Notes: generated by a model not told the origin, from the letters alone. A stretch of 64,000 bases of DNA from Propionivibrio soli (GCF_025770765.1 NZ_JANZKY010000007.1:1-64000), one strand, 5' to 3'; counted from the stretch's first letter, positions 41,680 through 52,032 are shown. A program made the numbers and translations.

Positions 41680-42317
41680 AAACCGACGACTTGATCGACT
41701 TTCTCGCGGCAGGGGATTGTAGGGTGGAATCGCATGCGCTAGCGCGCCGTTTCGTGCCGGCGATCGGGTTGGGCATGCTCGCCGCCGCCCTGATGATGGT
41801 AGCGCTGTTGGGCGTCCGCCGGGATCTCGCCGAGGCGATGACAGTTCCCGAATTCTGGGTCAAGGCGGGATTCGTCGTCGCCCTGGCGGCGGCGTGCCTT
41901 GCGGCGATGCCCCGCGTCTCACGCCCTGGAGTGCCGCTGGCGTGGGCTCTGTGTTTGGTTGCGGCACCCCCGCTCGTGCTCTGGGTTGCGGCTGCCGCCA
42001 TGTTGGTCGACCTCGATCCTGCTCAGCGGGCCGCGGTAGTTCTTGGGCAGACATGGAAGTCCTGTCCATTCCTTATCGCGCTCCTGTCGTTGCCCCCCTT
42101 TCTCGGCATTCTGTGGGCGATGCGGGGATTGGCCCCGACGCGTCTTCGATTGGCGGGGGCGCTCGGCGGGTTTTTGTCAGGGGCGCTGGCCGCCTGCGTC
42201 TATTCGCTTCATTGCCCGGAATTGGCCGCCCCATTCGTCGCCACCTGGTATCTCCTAGGCATATCCATTCCTGCTCTTGCCGGTGCGTTGTTCGGACCGG
42301 TGCTATTGCGCTGGTAA
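41676..42317 (+). CDS. NrsF/DUF1109 membrane anti-sigma factor
   Basis: The 213-residue protein starts [20 protein letters not shown] and has six membrane helices. The short N-terminal cytoplasmic segment and the segments [20 protein letters not shown] and [20 protein letters not shown] fit the DUF1109 (NrsF) family. The conserved Cys in the loops (SLHCPE) may sense oxidants or metals. It is coupled to the sigma gene by an ATGA overlap and should hold the sigma factor at the membrane. Confidence 0.88.
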   Translation: MKTDDLIDFLAAGDCRVESHALARRFVPAIGLGMLAAALMMVALLGVRRDLAEAMTVPEFWVKAGFVVALAAACLAAMPRVSRPGVPLAWALCLVAAPPLVLWVAAAAMLVDLDPAQRAAVVLGQTWKSCPFLIALLSLPPFLGILWAMRGLAPTRLRLAGALGGFLSGALAACVYSLHCPELAAPFVATWYLLGISIPALAGALFGPVLLRW

Positions 42318-42359
42318 GGCAAGCGGTCTTCGCTGGTGCGCCGCACGTCGCGGACATGC

Positions 42360-43268
42360 CTACAGCGTATCGATCGCGACTTCGTAGACGCCGCCGACGA
42401 CCAGATACTCTTGTTCGCTCTTGAGTACGCCCGGTAGCAGGTCGCAGCCGAAAAACACCTTCTCCGTCGGCACGCGGGCTGTCAGGATGTAGTCGCCGAA
42501 TTCGCCGGCGCGCTCACGCGAGGCGGTAAAGGAGACGAGGTTGTTGAGGAGAACGACCTGGCGTCGTCGGCTCCCCGTCATCACTTCGTGTTCGTCGATG
42601 CGGTTGATGCCCCGGTAAAGCTCGACGCTCGATCTCGGAACGCCGGCATCCGCGGAGCGCCGGCTGTATTCGTATTGGCCGTAGGCGTAGACGAGATCGA
42701 GCTGGCTCTCCAGCGCGTTTGTTCCGTACAGGCCGGCCGATCGCATCTCCTGATAGCGCAGGTAGGGCGCGCTGGAGAAATCGCGCAGCGGTTCGGCATG
42801 GAAGCGCGGGACGAGGCCGAAGCGCGATTCCACCCAACCCTTGAGCACGGCGCCTTCGCGGCCGTCCGAATCGAAACTCCACCCGCGCAGTACCCGCAGC
42901 CAATTGGCGTTGGCCCGGTGGCGACTACGTTCGTTGAGACCAGCCTTGTCGAGCTGTTCAAGGCAGAAATGGACCGTCAGGTAATCGCGGAACGCCTCGG
43001 CGCGGCGGGTTTTGTCATCGATCGTATCGAGGCGGCGAAAAAGGTCGGCGTGTAACTCGCCGACGCCGTCGAGATGGAGCGGCTTGGGAAAGCGTTGGAA
43101 GGTCAGGCTTCCGAGTATGACGGGCGGGACGTTGCAACGATTGATCGGCAGGCGCGCGTAACGCGGAAGGGTGGCGTCGTCATTGTCGGTACCGCGACAA
43201 AACCGCTTGTCATTGTCGGGTTCGTGCGTTTTGCCAAGTGCCGCGCCAGGCGTTCTTTCCTCATTCAT
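42360..43268 (-). CDS. draT: NAD-dinitrogenase reductase ADP-ribosyltransferase DraT
   Basis: The 302-residue protein adds ADP-ribose from NAD to an Arg of the Fe protein, switching nitrogenase off when ammonium or darkness/energy stress occurs. Recognisable DraT blocks are RCNVPPVILGSLTFQRFPKP, RDYLTVHFCLEQLDKAG and VELYRGINRIDEHEV, with LLNNLVSFTASRERAGEFGD as the S-F-T part of the fold. The start at 43268 gives about 45 residues before the conserved region, and AAGG lies upstream; an internal start is possible. It is divergent from nifH. The NifA site of nifH lies inside its 5' coding part. Confidence 0.92.
   Translation of the reverse strand: MNEERTPGAALGKTHEPDNDKRFCRGTDNDDATLPRYARLPINRCNVPPVILGSLTFQRFPKPLHLDGVGELHADLFRRLDTIDDKTRRAEAFRDYLTVHFCLEQLDKAGLNERSRHRANANWLRVLRGWSFDSDGREGAVLKGWVESRFGLVPRFHAEPLRDFSSAPYLRYQEMRSAGLYGTNALESQLDLVYAYGQYEYSRRSADAGVPRSSVELYRGINRIDEHEVMTGSRRRQVVLLNNLVSFTASRERAGEFGDYILTARVPTEKVFFGCDLLPGVLKSEQEYLVVGGVYEVAIDTL
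43184..43199. promoter_or_regulatory. NifA upstream activator site of nifHDK, inside draT
   Basis: TGTCGGTACCGCGACA is an exact TGT-N10-ACA with symmetric inner bases (TGTCG/CGACA). It is 99 bp above the nifH -24 element and falls within codons 24-29 of draT as annotated. Confidence 0.75.
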
Positions 43269-43285
43269 TTCAAAGCCTTATCTGA

Positions 43286-44269
<984 letters not shown>

Positions 44270-44284
44270 TCGGCGGCTGCGTTC

Positions 44285-44302
44285 AAACAGGAATCTGTTT
44301 TT
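44285..44302 (+). terminator. Small hairpin with T-run between nifH and nifD
   Basis: AAACAG (44285-44290), GAAT loop and CTGTTT (44295-44300) form a 6-bp stem running into T residues. It is placed 16 nt after the nifH stop. It could end some transcripts or block 3' decay, which would raise nifH over nifDK message. Confidence 0.55.
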
Positions 44303-44354
44303 CATAACGGCGCCGTGTCGGACTGAAGACCGCCGCCCGGACAGGAGAAGCAAA

Positions 44355-45839
44355 ATGGGTTTGCTCAATCGCGAAGAAGCCGAAGCCCTCATCCAGGAGG
44401 TGCTCGAGGTTTATCCCGAGAAGGCCAAGAAGGACCGTGCCAAGCATCTGATGGTCAACGACAAGACGCTCGAGTCGGCCAAGAAGTGCATCACCTCGAA
44501 CCGCAAGTCGGTGCCCGGTGTGATGACGCAGCGCGGTTGCGCCTACGCCGGTGCCAAGGGCGTCGTCTGGGGTCCGTTCAAGGACATCATCGACATCTCG
44601 CACGGCCCGATCGGCTGCGGTCAGTATTCGCGCGGTGGGCGCCGCAACTACTACTCCGGCATCGCCGGCGTCGATTCCTTCTGCGACATGATGTTTTCGT
44701 CCGACTTTCAGGAGAAGGACGTCGTGTTCGGTGGCGACAAGAAGCTCGCCAAGCTGATCGACGAGGTCGAATCGCTGTTCCCGCTTTCCAAGGCGCTTTC
44801 CGTGCAGTCCGAGTGCCCGATCGGCCTCATCGGCGACGACATTGAGGCCGTCTCCAAGAAGAAGGCCGTGGAGATCGGCAAGACGATCGTGCCGGTGCGC
44901 TGCGAGGGTTTCCGCGGTGTATCGCAATCGCTCGGCCACCACATTTCCAACGACGCGTTGCGCGACTGGATGCTCTCCAACCGCGACGGCAAACTCGAAC
45001 CGGGTGGCCCGTACGACGTGGCGATTCTCGGCGACTACAACATCGGCGGCGACGCCTGGGCATCGCGCATCCTGCTCGAGGAAATGGGGCTTAACGTCGT
45101 TGCTCAGTGGTCCGGCGACGGCACGGTCGCCGAGATCGAGAACACACCGAAGGTCAAGCTCAACCTCCTGCATTGCTACCGGTCGATGAACTACATCGCG
45201 CGGCACATGGAGGAGAAATACGGAATTCCGTGGCTCGAATACAACTTCTTCGGACCGACCAAGATCGCGGAGAGCCTGCGCGAGATTGCCTCGCATTTCG
45301 ACGATACGATCAAGGAAGGCGCCGAGCGCGTCATCGCCAAGTACCAGCCGGCGATGGACGCGATCATCGCCAAATTCAAACCGCGTCTGCAGGGCAAGAA
45401 GGTGATGCTCTACGTCGGTGGCCTGCGTCCGCGCCACACCGTGGGTGCGTACGAAGACCTCGGCATGGAGGTGGTCGGCGCCGGCTATGAGTTTGCGCAC
45501 AACGACGACTACGACCGCACGATCAAGGAAATGAAGGACGCCACCCTGATCTACGACGACGCGACCGGCTATGAGCTGGAGGAGTTCGTGCGCCAGATCA
45601 AGCCCGATCTCGTCGGCTCCGGCATCAAGGAGAAGTACGCCTTTCACAAGATGGGCGTTCCGTTCCGCCAGATGCACTCGTGGGACTACTCCGGCCCGTA
45701 TCACGGCTACGACGGCTTCGCGGTGTTCGCCCGCGACATGGACATGGCGGTCAACAACCCGTGCTGGACGCTGTTCAAGGCGCCGTGGGAGAAACCGGCC
45801 GAGGCCACGAACGAAGATACCGAAGCCCTGGTGGCCTGA
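44355..45839 (+). CDS. nifD: Nitrogenase molybdenum-iron protein alpha chain NifD
   Basis: The 494-residue protein starts [21 protein letters not shown]-cluster Cys ligands lie in [30 protein letters not shown] and [12 protein letters not shown]. FeMo-co is held by the Cys of [11 protein letters not shown] and the His of [15 protein letters not shown]. The length is normal. A ribosome site GGAGAAG precedes the ATG. With NifK it forms the tetramer that reduces nitrogen. Confidence 0.99.
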   Translation: MGLLNREEAEALIQEVLEVYPEKAKKDRAKHLMVNDKTLESAKKCITSNRKSVPGVMTQRGCAYAGAKGVVWGPFKDIIDISHGPIGCGQYSRGGRRNYYSGIAGVDSFCDMMFSSDFQEKDVVFGGDKKLAKLIDEVESLFPLSKALSVQSECPIGLIGDDIEAVSKKKAVEIGKTIVPVRCEGFRGVSQSLGHHISNDALRDWMLSNRDGKLEPGGPYDVAILGDYNIGGDAWASRILLEEMGLNVVAQWSGDGTVAEIENTPKVKLNLLHCYRSMNYIARHMEEKYGIPWLEYNFFGPTKIAESLREIASHFDDTIKEGAERVIAKYQPAMDAIIAKFKPRLQGKKVMLYVGGLRPRHTVGAYEDLGMEVVGAGYEFAHNDDYDRTIKEMKDATLIYDDATGYELEEFVRQIKPDLVGSGIKEKYAFHKMGVPFRQMHSWDYSGPYHGYDGFAVFARDMDMAVNNPCWTLFKAPWEKPAEATNEDTEALVA

Positions 45840-45907
45840 GCTCCCTCTCGAATTTCACTCAACTTGTGTCCAGTCCGCGGATGAGCGGCCGGGCAGAGGA
45901 GACCCTG

Positions 45908-47473
45908 ATGCAAGTCGCAGACGATATCAAACCGTGTTTCCCGCTCTTCAACTCGGACGAATACCAGAATGTGCTCGCGCGGAAACGAACCTACGAAGAG
46001 CGCGTGCCGGACGACAAGGTGGCCGAGACGTTCGAATGGACGACGACCCAGGAGTACCAGGACCTCAACTTCGCGCGCCAGTCGCTGACGATCAATGCGG
46101 CCAAGGCCTGTCAGCCGCTCGGTGGCGCACTGTGCGGTCTCGGCTTCGAGAAGACGATGGTGTACATCCACGGCTCGCAAGGTTGCGTGGCTTACTTCCG
46201 CACTTACTTCAACCGTCACTTCAAGGAGCCGATCGCCTTCATCGCCGACTCGATGACCGAGGACGCCGCGGTATTCGGTGGCCAGAAGAACGTGCATGAA
46301 GGCCTGCAGAACGCCACGAAACTCTATGACGCGAAGATGATCGCCGTGTGCACCACCTGTATCGCCGAAGTCATCGGCGACGACCTCGGCGCCTTCATCG
46401 GCAACGCGCGCAAGGAGGGCTACGTCGACAAGGACTTCCCGATTCCCTACGCCAACACGCCGTCCTTTGTCGGCTCGCACGTGACGGGCTGGGACAACAT
46501 GTTCGAAGGGATCATGCGCTACTTCACCCTCAATACCATGGAGGGCAAGGCGCCAGGACAGAACGGCAAGATCAACATCGTGCCGGGCTTCGAAACCTAC
46601 CTTGGCAACTACCGCGTGATCAAGCGCTACCTGAATGAGATGGGCGTCGACTACACCTACCTCTGCGACCCGGAGGACGTGCTCGATACGCCGGCCACCG
46701 GCGAATACCACATGTACGCCGGCGGCACGACGATCGACGAGGTGAAGGATGCGCCGAACGCCATCACCACCTTCATGCTGCAATCGACGACGCTGGAGAA
46801 GACCAAGAAATTCATCGAGAACACATGGAACCACGAGATCCCCAAACTCAGCATCCCGATGGGCGTCGAGTGGACCGACCAGTTCCTGATGAAGGTTTCG
46901 GAAGTCACGGGCAAGCCGGTGGCACCGTCGGTCACCAAGGAGCGCGGCCGCCTCATCGACATGATGACGGACTCGCACCAGTGGCTGCACGGCAAGAAGA
47001 TGGCCGTTTTCGGCGACCCGGATTTCGTCATGGGCCTGACGAAGTTCATGCTCGAACTGGGCATCGAGCCGACGCACATCGTCGTCCATAACAGCAACAA
47101 GCGCTGGGAAAAGGCAATGAAGAAGGTGCTCGAAACCTCGCCCTATGGTGTGCACGCCAAGCTGTATCCGGGATGCGACCTGTGGCACCTGCGCAGCCTG
47201 TGCTTCACCGACAAGCCGGATTTCGTCGTCGGCAGCAGTTACGGCAAGTTCATCCAGCGCGACACGCTGTACAAGGGGCCGGAATTCGAGGTGCCGCTGA
47301 TCCGCCTCGGTTTCCCGATCTTCGATCGGCATCACCTGCACCGCATGACGACGCTCGGCTACGAAGGCGGGATGTACATCCTCACCACCTTGGTCAACGC
47401 CGTGCTCGAAAACCTCGATCAGAAAACGAAACTGCTCGGCAAAACCGACTACAACTTCGATCTGGTGCGTTAG
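45908..47473 (+). CDS. nifK: Nitrogenase molybdenum-iron protein beta chain NifK
   Basis: The 521-residue protein starts MQVADDIKPCFPLFNSDEYQ. P-cluster Cys residues lie in TINAAKACQPLGG, HGSQGCVAYFRTYF and VCTTCIAEVIGDDL. The start at 45908 has GAGGAG upstream; several longer frames read out of nifD in other frames and are rejected. It is the third gene of nifHDK. Confidence 0.99.
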   Translation: MQVADDIKPCFPLFNSDEYQNVLARKRTYEERVPDDKVAETFEWTTTQEYQDLNFARQSLTINAAKACQPLGGALCGLGFEKTMVYIHGSQGCVAYFRTYFNRHFKEPIAFIADSMTEDAAVFGGQKNVHEGLQNATKLYDAKMIAVCTTCIAEVIGDDLGAFIGNARKEGYVDKDFPIPYANTPSFVGSHVTGWDNMFEGIMRYFTLNTMEGKAPGQNGKINIVPGFETYLGNYRVIKRYLNEMGVDYTYLCDPEDVLDTPATGEYHMYAGGTTIDEVKDAPNAITTFMLQSTTLEKTKKFIENTWNHEIPKLSIPMGVEWTDQFLMKVSEVTGKPVAPSVTKERGRLIDMMTDSHQWLHGKKMAVFGDPDFVMGLTKFMLELGIEPTHIVVHNSNKRWEKAMKKVLETSPYGVHAKLYPGCDLWHLRSLCFTDKPDFVVGSSYGKFIQRDTLYKGPEFEVPLIRLGFPIFDRHHLHRMTTLGYEGGMYILTTLVNAVLENLDQKTKLLGKTDYNFDLVR

Positions 47474-47580
47474 GAACCTCAGGCGATGGGGGAACGACCC
47501 GGAGCACCTCGCCGCGGCGTTGGCCGGCCAACAACCCGATGCCAGCCGAAGAAGTTGCACCGGGGAGAAAGGAAAGCCGC

Positions 47581-47802
47581 ATGGCGAACATCATGATCCG
47601 CAAGGGCGACCGAGGCTATGTCTTCTACATGCCCAAGCGGGACATCGAAGACTCGATCGTGGCGATGGAATTCGATACGCCCGAGAAGTGGGGCGGTGAG
47701 ATTCGCCTCGGCAACGGCGGCATCTACTACATCGAGCCGCAAGAAGCGCCGACGCGGCTGCCGTATTCGGTGCGCGCCAAACGCATCGACGGCGTCGAAT
47801 GA
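47581..47802 (+). CDS. nifT: NifT/FixU family protein
   Basis: The 73-residue protein starts MANIMIRKGDRGYVFYMPKR. FYMPKRDIEDSIVAMEFD and WGGEIRLGNGGIYYIEP are the NifT blocks. It is a small protein found after nifK in most diazotrophs; deletion usually has little effect and the role is unclear. GGGGAGAAAGG precedes the start. Confidence 0.95.
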   Translation: MANIMIRKGDRGYVFYMPKRDIEDSIVAMEFDTPEKWGGEIRLGNGGIYYIEPQEAPTRLPYSVRAKRIDGVE

Positions 47803-47829
47803 CAAAACTGATTCGAAAGGAGAACCATC

Positions 47830-48027
47830 ATGGCGATGAAGATCACACAGTCGGAGTGCACGTCCTGCGGCGACTGCGTTCCCGTCTGCCCTACCAAGTC
47901 GATCACGGAAAAGGGCGGCATCTTCAAGATCAACAAGGAGACCTGCTCGGAGTGCGAGAACGAGTTCGATTCTCCCAAGTGCGTCGATACCTGCCCGGGC
48001 GGTGAAACCTGCATCGTCTATCTGTAA
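47830..48027 (+). CDS. Nif-associated 2[4Fe-4S] ferredoxin
   Basis: The 65-residue protein starts MAMKITQSECTSCGDCVPVC. The first cluster site is C-x2-C-x2-C-x3-C-P; the second is CSECENEFDSPKCVDTCP with the long spacing of nif ferredoxins. A last Cys lies in GGETCIVYL. It is probably an electron carrier for nitrogenase or cofactor assembly, perhaps reduced by the Rnf complex. Confidence 0.95.
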   Translation: MAMKITQSECTSCGDCVPVCPTKSITEKGGIFKINKETCSECENEFDSPKCVDTCPGGETCIVYL

Positions 48028-48124
48028 TCGCGCCGCGTTCTCCGGTGCGCCGAGCGCGATCCGGTGAAACCGCCGGATAGTGTTCTCGCCACAAACGGAG
48101 ACGGTGTTCCTTCGGAGATTTGTC

Positions 48125-48841
48125 ATGACGGCATCGATGACGCGGGAGGCGGCGTTGCGCCTCGGCATGGCGGCCAGAGAGCTGGGGGACGTAGACGTTC
48201 GTGCCTTTGTGCAAGCAGTGGGCGGGAAGCTTGGCCTGCCGCTCACCGAGACCCGGCTGGCCGGGCTGACGGTAGACGATCTGCGTGAAATTCTCGCCGG
48301 CAACCATGCCGATGAAGATTGCAAGGTCGGCGTCGAGCCAGAAAAGCTCAAGCGGATCGTGCGCTTGCTGTGGGGAGAGGGGATGGAATACAGCGAGCTG
48401 CCGGTTGTCGAGCCGTCGGCTGGCCGGCGCCCGGGGTCGATTCTCGCGGCGTGCGCATCGAATACCGGGGAAGTCCTCGACGGGCATTTCGGATCGTGCG
48501 AGCGCTTCCTGGTCTACGAGTTGACGCCGCAAGCGTCACATCTTTTCGCGATCCGGCCGACGCTCGAGGCGGACCATGAGGAAGACCGTAACGCGGCGCG
48601 CGCGGCGTTGATTGCCGATTGCGACGTGCTTTTCGTGCAGTCGATCGGCGGTCCGGCGGCGGCGAAAGTGGTCCGTGCCGGCGTGCATCCCGTTAAGGTG
48701 CCGCGCCCGGAATCCGCGCGAGCCGTCATTGCCCGCCTGCAATCCGTATTGCCTGCGCCGCCCCCCTGGCTCGCCCGCGTGATGGGCGTGCCGGCCGTCT
48801 CGCTGCAGAAATACCAGTCGTCGCTCGAGGAAGCCGCGTGA
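48125..48841 (+). CDS. nafY: NafY/NifY-type FeMo-co binding protein with NifX-like domain
   Basis: The 238-residue protein starts MTASMTREAALRLGMAAREL. The N-terminal 100 residues are a helical domain, and the C-terminal part is a dinitrogenase cofactor-binding domain (ACASNTGEVLDGHFGSCERF, LVYELTP, IGGPAAAKVVRAGVHPV) like NifX and the NifB tail. Two-domain proteins of this shape are NafY/NifY, which hold apo-NifDK and deliver FeMo-co. Start 48125 has GGAG before it; 48137 is an alternative. Confidence 0.88.
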   Translation: MTASMTREAALRLGMAARELGDVDVRAFVQAVGGKLGLPLTETRLAGLTVDDLREILAGNHADEDCKVGVEPEKLKRIVRLLWGEGMEYSELPVVEPSAGRRPGSILAACASNTGEVLDGHFGSCERFLVYELTPQASHLFAIRPTLEADHEEDRNAARAALIADCDVLFVQSIGGPAAAKVVRAGVHPVKVPRPESARAVIARLQSVLPAPPPWLARVMGVPAVSLQKYQSSLEEAA

Positions 48842-49128
48842 TCGAGCCGACGTTGCTCGACGCCGTGCTCGCCAGCGTCGAGGCCGAGGCCCGAATTAGT
48901 GCCGGCGAAGCGGACGACGTGCTCGTCAACGAATTGCGAGCGGCATACCCTACCGTGCATTTCTCAGTCTGCTCCGACGATGACGTCCCGGGGCGAATGC
49001 CGTGTGCGGCCGAGAACACTGTGTGCCGCATCTACTACCTGACATCGGCCGGCCACTGCATCTCCTTCGCCGCGGATGCCGAGAACGCAAGCGGTTTGCT
49101 GGTTGCACGCATCGACCGGGAAGAATGA
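48838..49128 (+). CDS. Small conserved nif-cluster protein (DUF6129-like)
   Basis: The 96-residue protein starts with GTG: MIEPTLLDAVLASVEAEARI. Its second half holds AAYPTVHFSVCSDDDVPGRM, IYYLTSAGHCISFAADAENA and LLVARIDREE, a pattern I associate with a small family found after nafY in Rhodocyclales nif clusters. The function is unknown. Its start overlaps the nafY stop by 4 bp and its stop overlaps the next start, so it is translated as part of the nif operon. Confidence 0.7.
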   Translation: MIEPTLLDAVLASVEAEARISAGEADDVLVNELRAAYPTVHFSVCSDDDVPGRMPCAAENTVCRIYYLTSAGHCISFAADAENASGLLVARIDREE

Positions 49129-50114
49129 TGGACAGCCTGGATTCAGTACGGAGAATCGATCTCGATCTTTTTGGCCGCGCGGTCGCTGAACTGTGCGTCC
49201 GGCTGCCGGTGGCGGTCGGTCCGGCGGGGCTGGCGCGCGAACTCTCGATGCTCGCGCCAGACCTCGTTTTTCGCGATCTGCTGACGCGTGGCGGGTGGTT
49301 CCGGCTCGGTGGCGTCGTCGATACCGCTGGACACCGCGTTGCCGACGACCTTGCCGCCTGGGGCGAGAAGGAACTCTCGCGGCACGGCGACGATCTGCAA
49401 GCGCTGTGCGACGCCTATGCCGCCAGCGGGTTGAGGGCGACCCGCCTGATCGGCCGTGCGCATTACCTTGTGGCGCCAACGGGCACGGGGGCCGCCGACT
49501 TTGTTCAGGTCGAGATCGAGGAACTACAGGAAGTCGTCAGCCACGAATTATTCACCGAGCGTGAGGTCGCGAGCCTTGAGGAACTCTTCGAGCCGCCACA
49601 TGGTGCGGAGGTTTCGGCGAGCGACCCGCCTCCCGTGACGCTGCCTTTTTTTACCTTGCGGCGCGTGACCGACATCGGGGCGTTTGCCAAACGCATGGCA
49701 ACCCGCAAGCCGGAGCCGCAACCGCTGCATCAGTTCCTTCATGCATGGCAGACGAGCAGTGCCGGCAACGCCACGCATTTCTGCAATCACTGGATCGTCG
49801 CCGTCCGCGAATACCTGGACTGCTACCGCCAGCCCATTCTGAGCGCCACGCCGGTTGCCGCCATGAACGGATTGCCGCCCCGGTTCGCCGGCGCCTACGG
49901 CGCCAGGGGTTTGGCGCTCAGCGACGCATTGCAGCGTTTTGACCGCCAAGCCGGCTATCCGATGGCCTGGTTCTTCCACATGCTGACCACGAAGAGCGTC
50001 CCGCACGCAGTCGCCCACGCCGTCGTCGACGACATACAAAGCGGTTTCAGCTATCTCCCCGAGCGCGACGTGAAGGTACTCAAGGACTGGATGCACCGGC
50101 CGTACGTGTTCTGA
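49125..50114 (+). CDS. Uncharacterised protein of the nifHDK operon
   Basis: The 329-residue protein starts MMDSLDSVRRIDLDLFGRAV. It is soluble, with no signal, membrane segment or metal-binding Cys cluster. An acidic middle (VEIEELQEVVSHELFTEREV) precedes a C-terminal half rich in aromatic residues (HFCNHWIVAVREYLDCYRQP, YPMAWFFHMLTTKSVPHAVA). I do not recognise a family. It is coupled to the preceding small gene by ATGA, so it belongs to the nif operon and is likely induced with nitrogenase. ATG 49125 and 49128 are equal start choices. Confidence 0.75.
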   Translation: MMDSLDSVRRIDLDLFGRAVAELCVRLPVAVGPAGLARELSMLAPDLVFRDLLTRGGWFRLGGVVDTAGHRVADDLAAWGEKELSRHGDDLQALCDAYAASGLRATRLIGRAHYLVAPTGTGAADFVQVEIEELQEVVSHELFTEREVASLEELFEPPHGAEVSASDPPPVTLPFFTLRRVTDIGAFAKRMATRKPEPQPLHQFLHAWQTSSAGNATHFCNHWIVAVREYLDCYRQPILSATPVAAMNGLPPRFAGAYGARGLALSDALQRFDRQAGYPMAWFFHMLTTKSVPHAVAHAVVDDIQSGFSYLPERDVKVLKDWMHRPYVF

Positions 50115-50195
50115 CCGGTTTCCGGTACCGGTCGCTAACTCTGGTGCGCGCTGAAAAGGCAGCCTTTCGATAACGGAGATCGGATGGCTCGTTCC

Positions 50196-51020
50196 CTAAT
50201 TCTTCAGCGTTTCCTTCGTTCCTTGTGCGACCAACTGACGGATCTCGCGTAACTTTTTCTTGAGCCGCTCGGCGTTGTCGCGGCCGACGCGAATCATTAT
50301 CTTCTGGCCAGCTGAAAGCGCTTCAAGCTTTTCGTCGGCATAGCGGTAGAGCACTTTGGGCTGCACCAGCCTGAGCGGTTCTACGGGCGTCGGTGCGGCA
50401 AGCAGGTCGTCGATGGCCTCGATCAAACGGTCGTTGAAATAGGCGTTCGGATAACCGAGTTCGGCATAGGCACGCTGGAAGAGCGGATAGAACGCGCGAT
50501 AGACAGCAACCAGCTTGGTGCTATCGACCGCCTCAATGAGCGCCACATGCCTGACGTAGCGCGTACCATTGGCCACGTCGATAGAAAGCTCGTTGCCTTG
50601 CCCTTCGGTAATGAGAGACCCGCCGACCCGTTTGATCGGCACGACGCGCGCCGGCAAATATTGGCGCGGCAGGGCGTCAATGGTGGCGACGACATTCCGG
50701 ATCAGAGCGTCGGGCAAGAGCATTTCTTGCCATGTTCCGCCTAGCACGGTGCGTAGGGCTGCCAGGATCGGCGCATCGCTGTGCTCGAGTTCGGGTAGGG
50801 GCGTCTCGCTCCGAGCGTCGGCGAGCGGATGCAAGATCGCCGGCTCGGCCGGTTTTGGGGCCGGCGTGGGCGCGGATATAGGCGGCGATATGGCAGGCGC
50901 GGGTGGGACGAAGTCATGTACCAGCGGTGGGGGTTCCTCTTGCTGATTAAACAGCCAGTAAGCAGCAAAGCCGGCACCGAGGGCAATCAAAGACACCGTC
51001 AACCAGACTGCTCTGCGCAT
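50196..51020 (-). CDS. DUF3014 domain protein, membrane-anchored
   Basis: The 274-residue protein starts MRRAVWLTVSLIALGAGFAA with one helix, then a Pro-rich linker (residues about 30-65). The C-terminal domain is of the DUF3014 type: VVATIDALPRQYLPARVVPI, YRAFYPLFQRAYAELGYPN and YFNDRLIEAIDDLLAAP. It is probably anchored in the inner membrane with the domain in the periplasm. The function is unknown. It converges on the nif operon; no terminator stronger than a 6-bp stem (near 50113-50133) separates them. Confidence 0.85.
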   Translation of the reverse strand: MRRAVWLTVSLIALGAGFAAYWLFNQQEEPPPLVHDFVPPAPAISPPISAPTPAPKPAEPAILHPLADARSETPLPELEHSDAPILAALRTVLGGTWQEMLLPDALIRNVVATIDALPRQYLPARVVPIKRVGGSLITEGQGNELSIDVANGTRYVRHVALIEAVDSTKLVAVYRAFYPLFQRAYAELGYPNAYFNDRLIEAIDDLLAAPTPVEPLRLVQPKVLYRYADEKLEALSAGQKIMIRVGRDNAERLKKKLREIRQLVAQGTKETLKN

Positions 51021-51321
51021 GATGGAATCTTCCGTGGTGGTTACTGCCGCAGCATAACCTACTTGACGCGAGGAATGCCGGGCTGTGGTGGCTGTCGTTC
51101 CCCGCTTTCCGGCAGTGCCGTTGTCGCCTCCAATACGGCTGACCTGTCGGTCTGGGCCCATGCGGCCAAATGACTGAAGGCAATCACGAACTGTTGGATC
51201 CTGGCGTGCGTTCAAGAGTGTTTTGTTCTCATATGATGTCCCAATTTGAGGGGCTGGTCGAATCGACGATCCCGTCCTATAGTGCGGCGCTGTTCCACCA
51301 TTTTTGAGGAGGAGGAAAACA

Positions 51322-51822
51322 ATGTCGATTTCGATGTATCAAGCGAGCGTTCCCGTTTTCGTTCGCATGTTGAAGAACCTTGACGCCATCCTGAGCAAGG
51401 CGCAAGTGCATGCCGAAGCCAAGAAGATTGCTTCCGGCGTGTTGCCTGCCACGCGTCTGATCGCCGACATGCTGCCGCTCAGCAAGCAGATCCAGATTGC
51501 GACCGACCACGCCAAAGGGGCGCCCGCGCGCTTGGCGCGCACGGAATTGCCGAAGTACGAGGACAACGAGCAGACGATCGACGAACTGAAAGCACGGATT
51601 GCGAAGACGATTGCCTTCCTCGAAACCTTCAAACCGGAGCAGATCGACGGTAGTGAGGACGCCGAAATCGCCTTCAAACTCGGTAGCCACGACTTGCAGT
51701 TCAAGGGCATCGATTACCTGCTGGGGTTCGCCATGCCGAATTTCTATTTCCATGTGGTCACGGCATACGACATCCTGCGCGCAAACGGAGTGGATATCGG
51801 CAAGCGCGACTTCATTGGATAG
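51322..51822 (+). CDS. DUF1993 domain protein
   Basis: The 166-residue protein starts MSISMYQASVPVFVRMLKNL. This N-terminus, with PATRLIADMLPLSKQIQIAT and a C-terminal GFAMPNFYFHVVTAYDILRA plus NGVDIGKRDFIG, is typical of DUF1993, a four-helix DinB-like fold of unknown function. GGAGGAGG lies before the ATG. Confidence 0.9.
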   Translation: MSISMYQASVPVFVRMLKNLDAILSKAQVHAEAKKIASGVLPATRLIADMLPLSKQIQIATDHAKGAPARLARTELPKYEDNEQTIDELKARIAKTIAFLETFKPEQIDGSEDAEIAFKLGSHDLQFKGIDYLLGFAMPNFYFHVVTAYDILRANGVDIGKRDFIG

Positions 51823-52032
51823 CGGCGGCTGATTTCTGTTCATTTGCCGGAACTTGGCGGCCAGTATTCCGGTGGCCGCCGTGTTCCGATCACCGGGGTA
51901 GAATCAAAAGCCTCTACCCGGGGTGGAATGAAACCCAGAGCCGACCGGAGGCGCAAAGGGGCGAGTAGTCAGCGCTCATTTGCCGGGTGCCGGCTGGTTC
52001 TCTCAGTCATGCTACTGCTAGCCATGGAGGGA

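Noticed and set aside
44283-45704. 473-codon minus-strand frame
   Set aside because: It is antisense to nifD and shows the His/Asp/Val-rich composition of a shadow.
45707-47560. 617-codon minus-strand frame
   Set aside because: It is antisense to nifK, which has every expected cluster ligand. Long antisense frames are common in GC-rich genes; this one has no ribosome site and no recognised domain.
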